From positions 2,928,959-2,939,184 of the forward strand of contig FN649758.1 in assembly GCA_000310025.1 (NCBI GenBank): a stretch of DNA of 10,226 bases, read 5' to 3'. This DNA is from Ectocarpus siliculosus. Lineage: Eukaryota > Sar > Phaeophyceae > Ectocarpales > Ectocarpaceae. How positions within the stretch are numbered: the first letter of the stretch is position 1; the number at the start of each line of letters is the position of its first letter. This document shows positions 1-9,300 of this stretch, piece after piece. The notes under the pieces are model-generated. The model did no database searches and had not been told where the DNA came from. It saw only the letters and a program-made list of their open reading frames with translations. Made by a program: the position numbers and the translations under genes.

Positions 1-743
1 CAAACGCTCTACTTTCCACCGGAACACTTTCCTCTGTTTCTTACTCTCCGTCTTTCTAGATCGGTCGAAGTTTGCCCATATGAGGAAGTGGTCGGTCGAA
101 TCTATATCTATCGCACTTACGTGCAGCTCTGGGATCTGCGTGCTCCCCCTATCTACCAGGATGTAGTCGAGGATCGAGTATTCATTGCAAACTGCCCTTC
201 GCATGGTGAACTCCGGCTTATCGCATTCCCTCCTACCATTCAGCACCATCAGCTCGTTGCTTCCCAAGAATTCAAGCATCCTCACTCCGTTGTCATTCAC
301 TTTGTTTCTCCGTGCTGCCCGATCGCCTGTCCTCTACTGGAAGCTTTCCCTACTCTTGAGTTGAAATCGCCCACCATGACAACTTCTCCCTTCCTACTGA
401 ACCTCTGGACATGTTCCCCAATTTGTCCAAAGTTCTCCTGCGCCTTGCTTGCGACTTTCTTCGACGACGGTGGGACGTATACGTTCCCTAGAAACAAATC
501 TTTCTCACCCCGCTCCCCAGGTATCTTAAGCCATAGGCTTTCCTCGAACTTCGTTTTCACCACTACTTCCACCACGTCAAACAAGGCCAGAGGGGGGGGG
601 GGCGGTCGACAAGCAGCACGTGGCACAAGAAAGAAAGACGACTTTAAGTAGAAACACCCGGCTTTGACGCTTGAACCCGCCTCTCGCCGGCGCTTTGGCC
701 CCTTGTGCGTGGTGAGGGTTCCCCCCGAAAAAATGGCAATCAA
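1..743 (-). mobile_element. LINE-type non-LTR retrotransposon fragment: AP-like endonuclease domain, frameshifted
   Basis: On the minus strand this reads as the exonuclease-endonuclease-phosphatase domain that nicks target DNA in many LINE ORF2 proteins. From about 593 down to 301 one frame gives FDVVEVVVKTKFEESLW, LFLGNVYVPPSSKK and the hallmark GDFNSRVG (catalytic Asp codon at 366-368). A stop (TGA, 297-299) then interrupts, but the frame starting at 300 continues to the window edge with NDNGVRMLEFLGSNEL, YSILDYILVDRG and STDHFLIW, where the DH pair lies at 88-93. The domain therefore spans a single-base frameshift near 300 and the copy is not intact. Between 593 and 743 the same frame has a weak match (FSGG, then HKGPKRR) broken by an odd stretch and an 11-base G run at 592-602, so the 5' limit is uncertain. 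Reverse transcriptase would lie left of the window. The LINE clade cannot be told from this part. Confidence 0.82.
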
Positions 744-3201
744 TCATTGGAGGCATTCCTTGCAATGTTGATCGTCAACGCGCACGGCAAGCTAGATGGC
801 GAGACTAAAGCCCAGGCTCGCCTCACAATCCCATCAGCGATCGCATTGCCCCCCTCCCCCCCCCACCTGCTCACCCCATTGTTGCTCGCAAGACATGCCA
901 AGTGTTCCTGAACGAGCTGCCCTCGGGGCCTTGGAGGCGCGCCTGCCGACGGAATCGGGAACGGGCACGCGGGAGGGGAAGGGGAGGGGGAGGGGTCGCT
1001 CCCACACCTGCTATGACGATCCAGTCCGTCCCAACTTCAGCCCTTGGGCTGCCTACTGTACAGCGTGGGACGAAGCACCCCGGGGGTATTGGCCGAGCAA
1101 ATGATGATTTTGCGCAAAAGAAACAAGGAAGGGGATTGCGCGAAACGGCGTGAAATAAATGGTCAACTGAGCGAGTCGCAAGGAGGATGAGATAGCCGGG
1201 TGTGCGCGCAACAGCTGTTCGTGAGTCGGACTTGGTAGTCCGTGCGTGTGGGTTTTTCATGTATGGTATGTAGCTTCGCGTGACTGGTGAAAAAGGGAGG
1301 GGTCCGGGCGTTCCAACCGCCACTCAGGATCTCGCGATACACGATGATAGAGAGGTGCGCGGGTCAGTTCCGAAGAAGGGCGAGAAATAAGACAGAGGGT
1401 GGCCACCAGGCTGCAAGCGAAGAAAATAAACTGGGTATCTACCTGAGACGAACGGAACCGACACCCCGCTCGGTTTCAACCGGGGGCGTCATTGGTACAC
1501 TATTCCCAGAGGCGGGGCTGGGAAATAGAGAGAAAGGGAGAGGAAGGGAGAGGCGTCATCGAACAATGCAACACAACCGCTATAACAGCTTTCGCTTCAA
1601 CGTCTCACCTTAGCCGTGTCTAGCGGATGGCAGAGAAGCCTCGCTACCAAGCCAGAGGTTGCGCTCCCAAGACATGTGTCGCGGAGCTACTTCGACCGCG
1701 ACCGCCGTCAAAATCCGCGCACCACACCACACCGCAGTTTTGCAGGCAGAAAAGAAGTTTTGTGGAACATGATCATTCAACATATAAGAGGCCATGGGGG
1801 CAGGAGTTTCTTCACAAGCGAGGTCGTAACTTCAAGAGCGCGTCATGCCGTGACGGTGCTGTTGAAATAGGCAGATCCAGTAGCAGCAAGGGCTCTTGCC
1901 GATAAAGGGCTGGCGGTACGGAACGAAAGCGAGATGCCTCAAGCGCACCGTGCACAGCCGTGTGTGTTGCGCCGAATACGTTCGCTACTCTGGCACCAAC
2001 TGCAGGAAGCTTCTGGGCCTCATGGCAGTGCGCCCGAGGTCTTCGCGCCCGCCAGCGCGACCAAAGAGGGTATCGTCTCTGGCAAGCATCGTCAAACTCG
2101 GTGCAGTGTAGCCCATGAACGCTCGTCTGAAGGTTTGTTCGACGGCGGTGGTTGTCGTACGGGAAAAAAAGTTGTCCTCAACACGAGCAAGCAGCGACCG
2201 AGCGGCCGAGACAATCGGCAACTGCCATGGCCCGAGCAAATTCTACGGCAGTGGCCGAGCACGTGACTACTGCTGTACTCTGCTACTACCAAGCAAGGTG
2301 GATTGGACAGGGCGGGCTCGGCGAAGTGACGAAGGCGCGGCGGAACTATAGCAGCGACTACGTTCTCCCGTGGATCAGGGGTGGTTGTCCCTCGTGGGTG
2401 AACGACCTCGAGCTATTGATTACCATACACCACAGGAAGCTCAACCACATCTGCAGGTAGGTAGCTGCAATGCTTCAGTTTACTCATCATGCTGTGGATC
2501 TGAAGCGCTGGTGCTGCACCGCTGCCCTGTTTCATGCGGAGCATTCTTGCAAGGGGCGCGGAGGTGCTGCTGCTGTGCAGCAGTAGTCATCTAGAAAGTC
2601 TACTGAAAGAGGGACTCAGGAGCGGCAAAAAAAACGTGCGTGCGCCCCTACGTACAACACAACGTCCTGCATGAACATAGCCCTCAAAACAAAGAGTGTG
2701 CGTGGTTGCTGTAGTGGGCAGCCGCGGGCACACCAGCAGAAGGACAGGGGAAGTCAAGCTTGTTTGGTTCAGTTCGGCGGTTGTGCCGATTGTGCTTTGT
2801 GCTACCCGTCCCAACTGCATCTGATTGACGACAGCACGGCTAGGTACACACATCTCCTCACCTCCTTTCCCTGGAGCATGAGAGTGACTACCTCGGAAGG
2901 GAGAGGTCTCTGGCCGTGTGCGTTCAAGAGGGAATGAGAGTACGATAAGCACGTGTGTGATACCCCTATTGTACCTCATCATGCGGAGCAGGGGGGTGCG
3001 GGGCAATTACGTTTTTTACTGTCTGATGATTGGTCCGCCGCTAGGCCTATGGCCAGTGTGCTGTGTGCCATTGTTGTGCCTCTTTAGGCGCGTCAAGGCA
3101 CGTCATCAGGGGTGTGCGTGTGTTGTAGGGTCTCTACCTGTCTGTTGCCTTGCGCCAGAGCGTGCGCTGTGACTGCTGCTGCTGCTGCTGCTGTTGCAAC
3201 A
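744..3201. other. Intergenic region and probable 5' flank of the acyltransferase gene; no gene recognised
   Basis: Several open frames of 60-150 codons occur on both strands, but none shows a recognisable domain, and overlapping frames look equally (un)convincing, as expected of noncoding GC-rich DNA. Visible items are a G-rich tract of GGGAGGGG-type runs (971-995), a short CTG/CAG hairpin near 2567-2583, and an ATTGG (inverted CCAAT) at 3029-3033, about 170 bases before the start codon. The last could be a promoter element, but I cannot place a TATA box or transcription start. An in-frame TAG at 3085-3087 shows that the downstream reading frame does not extend further back. Confidence 0.5.
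3173..3193 (+). repeat. CTG trinucleotide microsatellite just before the start codon
   Basis: Seven CTG units end eight bases upstream of the ATG at 3202. They lie in the 5' leader, in the same frame as the CDS. With no ATG between them and the upstream TAG, they should not be translated by ordinary initiation. Confidence 0.9.
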
Positions 3202-3393
3202 ATGCAGTTCCCGGAGGTGCTCTCGCCTGTGCTTGGTGTCGCGACGGCCGCCATGGAGAGCTTCGTCAGCTGGTGCCAGGAGCACGAGTGGATCGCGAGC
3301 AAGTCTCTGTTCCTCGTCACCCCGGGAGAGGGCCTCGACGCGAAGGCGCTGGAGCTGGCCGACACCATCCAATTGGACGCAGGGACCATGAAG
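3202..3393 (+). CDS. Exon 1 of the MBOAT gene (residues 1-64)
   Basis: The exon encodes a mostly soluble N-terminus containing WCQEHEW and ending ADTIQLDAGTMK, just before the first membrane segment. The donor is AAG|GTTTGC at 3393/3394, phase 0. The reading frame stays open past the donor to 4017, but that extension is Cys/Ser-rich and unlike the family, so I treat it as intron. This is the least conserved exon. Its assignment rests on the good start context, the codon pattern, and a smooth phase-0 join to exon 2. Confidence 0.75.
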
Positions 3394-6300
3394 GTTTGCG
3401 TCCGTCCGACTGTCCACCCGGAGTGTGTGATTGGAGTTTTGAATCTTGCTTTCACATTACGATCATGCAAGTACATATGCACGAAATTGCTGCATGATGT
3501 CCACGATGATGATGCCGGGGATGTCGACTGGTATGCACACCAGGGTACGAGGAGGTGTATATTCAGCAGTAGCTCGTCGGTGACGCTTCAGCACAGAACG
3601 GGACTCCTGCTGCTGGAGGGTCAGCACTCAACGGCGAGCGGCGCTCGAATGGTGCCCTCCCACCGCCCCCATGCGCTTCTCGCCACCGAAACGTATGTAT
3701 GCAGATTCATCATCTACGCCCCAATTTGCAGCAAATCATTTGCAGCAGAGGCCCCCGAACCCGCCCGGTTTTTCCCTCTCGCTCTGCAAGATTCCTGGTG
3801 CAGAGATTGCGGAGTTTGTCGCAACGCTATCGACGGGGTTGGCCCACCCGCCTTTTCATTTGGGCCAAGGGGTACGGCTCGAGAACAGCAAACGATGAAA
3901 GACACGCAACAACGCCGCTGTCTAACACGCCTCATGTATGTGCGGATTTTTTTTTTGTTGGAGGACACGCTCAAATCCAAAGGGTATCTACGCGGTGCCT
4001 GGGATGGTATTATGTAGCAACCGAGCCAGTGGGTCAAGCGGGATACACACACAAGCACACACAACTGGCCGTGGTATCAATCCAATTCATCGCCGATGCA
4101 CAGCACTGCTGACGGTTGTAGTTCTCCTAGCACGCCAGAGTTCGTGTCATGCCTCAGCTAATACCGTACATCACGAAACGTCGCAGAAAGACGGTAGATA
4201 ACACCCTCCCCCCACCGGAATACCACTTCCCTGCGACAATATTTTTGCGACTCTACATGAGCCCAAAACGTCAAAGTTAAAGTACTGCCGGATCAAGTAC
4301 CCAGTGACCGAATGTACCACGCCCCCAGATAAATAATCGGAACTGACACCCCGGTGACAATATTATTCAAGCCCAAAGAATATGATCACGGTGGGGCGGG
4401 GGGGTGTTATCTCGTGTGCAATATGGTGGGTAAGGTGGGTTCTTATCTTTAGCAGCGCCACCTCACCTGCGCATGCCTTGGTGCATACCTCCGCCAACGA
4501 ATACACAGCGCTGTTGCGTCGCGGGCGGAGCCGACCCAGCTGCCGGAGTCGTCGACACGCGTGCCGCTTTCGGGTTGCGCAGATCGCTATTATAGCACGC
4601 CGCCGGCAACATGATCTCTGCACGATCTCCTCGGCCCCGTAGTCTTGAGAGATCAGGTTCGTCAAGGAGAGGCATTTTTTTTTCTGTGTCGTATTTCGCC
4701 GGGAGTTGAAGAACTACGATCCGGACAATGGCTTGCTCCGATTTCAGTAGCCCAGCAACAGTGCTCATCAACCACCTGCACTGGTGATGAGCACACACGC
4801 GAGTTTTTCTCGACGTCACACTCCATCTTGAACACGCTCACTGCTGCTGGGCGACCGAAATCGGAGCAAGCCGTTGTCCGGATCATAATTCTTGAGTTCC
4901 GTACGAAATATGGAACAGAAAAACTTGTTCTCTCCTTGCCAAACCTGACCTTTCGAGACTACCGTATACGACACAAGATAACACACACCCTCGAGCGATT
5001 TTCAATGCTCGATTACGCCACGATGAAGAGGATGCATAAACGAAACGATACGTTTTCGGAAAGCTCTCGACGAGACGGTTTCAACGCCGCCCTTGTCGGC
5101 ACCCCCACTCTTTCTGCTGTTGAGAAAGTGAGCTTTGAAAATCGTTCCAGGGGGTGTGTTATCTTGTGTGTATATGGTATATACGTGGCCGAGGAGATCG
5201 TGCAGAGATCATGTTCCCGGCCGCGTGACGGCGACCTACGACCCGAAAGCGGCACACAATGTTTGGACGACGCCGACAGTTACGCCGGCTCCGTCTGCGA
5301 CGCAACAGCGCTATTGGTTGGTGGAGGTATGCGTTGTCGTGTGTGTGCGCGGGGGACGTGGGTGGCGGACAACGCCGGGCTGCATGATCGAAGTGGTGCT
5401 GCTGCCGGCGAAGCTGTTCTTACGCCCTTTTCAGCTCTTTCTCTCTCTCTCTCCCGCTCTCTCTCTCTCTCGTCTCGATCAACATAAGGCCATTGTCTGC
5501 GCTTTCTCTGTATTAGCTCCTTCGCGGCCTGTGCGGCTCTCCTTCCGTCGGCGAGGGGTATACCGTAATATCCTCTGTCATAGCCCCCCTCCATGTCACA
5601 GCCCCCCCTATAATCGCCGTGGTACCCCAAAAACTTTTAGTTTGCCCCAGGGGGTTGTATCGTTTTTTACTTATTTTTCATTTTTCGCCCCCTCTCCCGT
5701 TGATTTCGCCCCGGGGTGTTCGTTTTTCGGCATTGTTTGGGGGCGCCCCACTGGGCGTTCTCACTCAAACCCACGGGCGGCATTCCGCTGTGGCAGCATT
5801 TCTCGTGTTTGTGCCAGTTGCCGTAGTTGTTGTATTGTAGTTGGTGTTGGTGTTGGTGTTGGTGTTGGTGTCAGCGCTGTACAGCGTTGTGTTATTAGGA
5901 AAAATAAATACACACAGAAAGACTACCCGTTCGAGGTGTACCCACAGTCGAACGGGATGTAGTTGTGTTATACAGCAGGTGCATCCCAGCAGAAAAGAGA
6001 CAACGCCCCCCCCCGGGGCCTTTTTGCCCCGGGGTATTTATTTTTATTTTAGAAAGATCGCCCCTCTATCTTTGAGATAGCCCCGGGGTGTACATATGAT
6101 TTCACAAAAGACGATCGCCGCGGGAGTCTATGACGGAGGATACTAAGGTAGTTTGGCTTCGAATTCCGCGACCTCAGTAGATTTTCCCATCTCCACAATA
6201 CACCAAACAAGCACGAGCACCAATCGCCTCGGAAAGTGGCACGATTTGTATTTGCAAATAGAAAAATATCCCGCGGCTCCAAAACCTATGGCGACACGGA

Positions 6301-9300
6301 TAAAACGTGTAGTAGCCCTTGGCTCCACACGCGTGTGACGACACGGGTAAAGGGTGTATGTAGCCTGTGGCTCGAAACTGTGAGGGCACGGTGTAACCCA
6401 CGTGTAGCTAGCTCCACACCAGTATCCAACACCCAAGGGGTCCTTGCTCGATTGATCGCGTTGGGCAGTGGGTGCTTCTCGTCGTCAGGGATGCGAAGAA
6501 AAGGCTGCATGAAGACCTCGTCTGCCAACAAGGAGGGAAGGGGGCACGCTGGCCCCACGGACGATTTCGCCGTTCACACACACCAACATGATTCGCGAAA
6601 CCCCCTAGGTTTCTCCGCAGATCCGTATCTAGTGCTGACCGCGCCTGGCAGTGGGCCACAACGAGAGTATATATGTGCGCTAGCGCAAGGTGTATCCGTT
6701 CTGACCTGAATCTGAACCTCCTTTTCGGCAGCATTCAACACCATATATCCCTAACCCCCCACGCCCCCCGCTTTTTTCGGACTTGACGTGGACAGTACGT
6801 GCTTCTGCTGCTCGCGGCCTACCCGCTGGCCGCGGTGTTCGCCCGGCTGCCCAACGCGGCCGCCAAGCACCTGTTCTCCACCTTCCTCGGGGTCTGGATC
6901 ATGCAGTTCGTGTTCTACGGGCAGTGGATCCACTCCTTCATCTCCTCCGCGGCGACCTACCTCATGGTCCTCACGCTGCCGAACAGGTGCGCCCGAAGTG
7001 GGTGTGGGAAGCGGGTGGGTCGTAAGGATGGTTGGCCCTTGTTTTCGCCCCGCATCCTTCCCTCCTCCCGAGTCCCTTGTCTCTGTCTGTGTGTGTCTCC
7101 GGATAGGTTAGCGAGTTTTTTTTTTTTTTCCTATGGGGGTGCTTCTTTCTTTGACTGAAGCTCGTTTTTTGAGTGCCTTAGATGCCCTGTAGCATACGAC
7201 GGAGTAGACCCGCCCTTTTGTGTGGTCTCTGGCCTAACTCTGTTATTCTGGGGTGTTTTTTCATTGTTTCCCTTGCTCTCTGCCTCGCGGTTTTTTTGCC
7301 CGAGTTTGCCTGCCGCGGGGGGTCCTGTTGAAAATCGAGTTTTGACAACAACAGTAGTGCTGTGGACTCCGTTCGTGCACGAGCATGGGTATCATGCTTT
7401 TCCTCCTGGGGCGGTTGCGACCCTCGTGCCCAGCAGGGTAACGTTGTCATGTTCGTGGCTTGTTTTGTCTTTGTCGTCATTGTTGTTGTTGTTGCTGCTG
7501 CTGTTGTTGTTGTTGTTGCTGCTGGTGATGATGATGTCATGTATGCCCTCTCAAGACCCACTCCTTCCACACCACACCTGTTGGTGCCATTTGCGGGATC
7601 TCGCATTGCAGTCACTACACAGCAAGCAGTGGCTAGATTCTCAAGCGTCGAGTCTCCCATGTAATCACGTGACACCTTTCCCCACCAACTGATCTGGCCC
7701 CATCCGTCGCCGCCTTCACGAATCATGTACCTGGCAGGCACATGCCCCACGTGGTGTTCGCCTTCGTGCTGGGGTACATCTGCCTGTCGCACATCTACCG
7801 CGCTTACGTGGACTACATGGGCTGGAGCCTCGATTTCACGGGTCCTCAGGTAGGAGATGTCGGCGCCGATACCGTAAAGAGGTGGAGTGATCGGCGCCCC
7901 CCGATTTCAAAGCTCGATTGGGCTCTCGCGCCTTAAGGTGGGCGCAGAAAGAGCCCGGGGACGTTCTCGGAAAGTCCTCAACGAGATGTGTTCCCAACAC
8001 CGCCGTTTTTGGTGTTTGTTGGTACAAGCTTGGTTGTGGAGCAATCGAGTTTTGAAAGTCGGTCTGGGGGGCGGGGGCGGGGGGGGGGATGCCATCTCTG
8101 CGCCTCTTTCGAAACGTTGCTTTTTGGGTCGTAGCAGTCTCCCCCCCCCACCCCCACCCCCACCTCAACGACATTTTATTCCGTGTAACGTCCAACAAGT
8201 CTTGCACGATATACGTGTATATACACTCTGAGGGGCGAACGCTCCTTGCCGCGAGTACGTCGCATCGAAAAATGTCTTTCTTTTTTTTTCCACTCGCAAG
8301 TCCAAGATACAGTAATCGCACGTTGGTAGGATCTCGAGTCGCAACGTGTTTCGGCCCATGTTCGTGCACGCCGTGTTCATCGACCCGACCGTGCTGATGC
8401 ACGTCAAAACCGATGTTAGTAGGGGGAAATTGTTGGTAACTTTGTTCCATCACATGCCGTCGACCAGTGTATTCATGCTGCGGACACTCGTGCGGGTCTT
8501 GAATAGAAGAACGCCTTTGTTTTTTTTTCTTCTCTTTTGTTCGTATCGGATCGTGTCGTCGTTACTTTCGTCTAGGTGGCGAACAGAGGAACGTGTTTAT
8601 TGACTGTTTTTTGTTTTTTTTCGTGCCGTATCATGTCGCCGTTACTTTTGTACAGATGATGAACAGAGGAACGTTTTTATTTATTGTTTTTTGTTTTTTT
8701 TCGTGCCGTATCGTGTCGCCGATTGTTTTTGTCCAGATGGTGCTGACGATCAAGCTGAGCTCGTTCGCGTACAACGTGTGGGACGGTAGGAAGTGGGCGG
8801 AGATCGAAAAGGACACCGGGGATAAGCGAAAGGACAGGTATTTGCTATGTAACGTTAACGAAGATAATTTTGAAAAGAGAAAGAGGGAGAAGAGTGCGAG
8901 AGAAACACAGAGAGAGAGGCAGACAGGGAGGGAGAGATACGAGACACAGAGACAGAACAATATTTCTACAGTTGTGGCTCCGTTATAAGAGGGTGTTGTG
9001 ACAAAGGCCCTCGGCCCTCTTATATCGGAGCCCCCTCTTATACCGCAATAAGAGAGGACTCAACTATTCTATAGAGGGTCGAGTCCGTGACAACAGATTT
9101 TCGACCCTCTTATATCGGAGCCACGACTATGGTTTCAAGCACCTTCTTGCGGGTCTCCCACAAGCACCTGCGCAGATGGCAACGTGATGGCTTTGTTTTG
9201 TCTTTTTCTTCTCTAGTCCTTGCGGGACGCTGGTCTCTTGCCCGCTCAAGACGTTGTTGTCATGGCTAGGAATGTCGATAGTCCACGGTGCAGGTCTTGT

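Larger units (their letters stand above)
4483..5332. repeat. Long inverted repeat (fold-back): arm A 4483-4763, arm B 4839-5332
   Basis: The reverse complement of arm A and the forward sequence of arm B share a series of colinear blocks: GAAATCGGAGCAAGCC, TTGTCCGGATC, CGAGGAGATCGTGCAGAGAT, ACCCGAAAGCGGCAC, CGACGCAACAGCGCT and GGAGGTATGC. Removing the 220-bp insertion from arm B leaves 274 bases, against 281 in arm A. The 75-base spacer itself contains a small hairpin. In the transcript of the gene this would fold into a long imperfect duplex. It could be two head-to-head copies of one repeat or a fold-back transposon, and I cannot name the family. Confidence 0.85.
5561..6150. mobile_element. 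590-bp MITE-like element with TACC/GGTA ends
   Basis: The left end TACCGTAATATCCTCTGTCA and the reversed right end TACCTTAGTATCCTCCGTCA match closely, followed on both sides by TAG and a C-rich run. The interior is noncoding with repeated GCCCCGGGGT motifs at about 5708, 6026 and 6080. The terminal TACC-TA resembles the element at 4960-5179, so both may use the same kind of transposase. A TA duplication fits the flanks but is not conclusive. Confidence 0.75.
3394..6795 (+). other. Intron 1 of the MBOAT gene (3.4 kb, rich in transposon-like repeats)
   Basis: The intron begins GTTTGC and ends GACAG. It holds the long inverted repeat, the TACC/GGTA-ended elements and the 46-bp tandem repeat listed separately. 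From 3394 to about 4160 I see only unremarkable sequence with a T run near 3949-3957, and from about 6436 to 6795 nothing beyond a C-rich stretch before the acceptor. No extra exon with family similarity was found, and none is needed to keep phase. Confidence 0.75.
7850..8736 (+). other. Intron 3 of the MBOAT gene
   Basis: The intron begins GTAGGA and ends TTTTTGTCCAG. It contains a diverged MITE (7870-8109), a C-rich tract (8140-8163), a short coding-like degenerate repeat (8353-8410) and the 80-bp tandem array that supplies its 3' splice site. The phase-0 join of exons 3 and 4 falls within a conserved protein block, so no exon is missing here. Confidence 0.85.

Noticed and set aside
871-1323. 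A 150-codon minus-strand open frame
   Set aside because: No recognisable domain, Pro/Arg-rich from GC-rich DNA, and overlapping frames are equally open.
3112-4017. A 301-codon open frame on the plus strand
   Set aside because: It starts at GTG, and only 3202-3393 is credible coding sequence. Beyond the donor at 3394 the translation is Cys/Ser-rich, unlike the family, and the conserved protein continues at 6796.
4645-5487. A 280-codon open frame on the plus strand
   Set aside because: It runs through the inverted repeat and the inserted MITE. The frame is open by chance across independent repeat pieces.
5135-5962. A 275-codon open frame on the plus strand
   Set aside because: It crosses the MITE end, arm B, a TC microsatellite and the GGTGTT repeat. 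The translation is low-complexity with no domain.
7326-7350. Near-palindrome around AAAATCGAGTTTTG, resembling the MITE subterminal motif
   Set aside because: It is only a short AT-rich match without surrounding element structure, and could be chance.
7178-7792. A 204-codon minus-strand open frame
   Set aside because: It is antisense to intron 2 and exon 3, with Thr/Ala runs produced by the trinucleotide repeat.
7836-8453. A 205-codon minus-strand open frame
   Set aside because: It is antisense to the end of exon 3 and to the intron 3 MITE, and its composition reflects G- and C-rich tracts.
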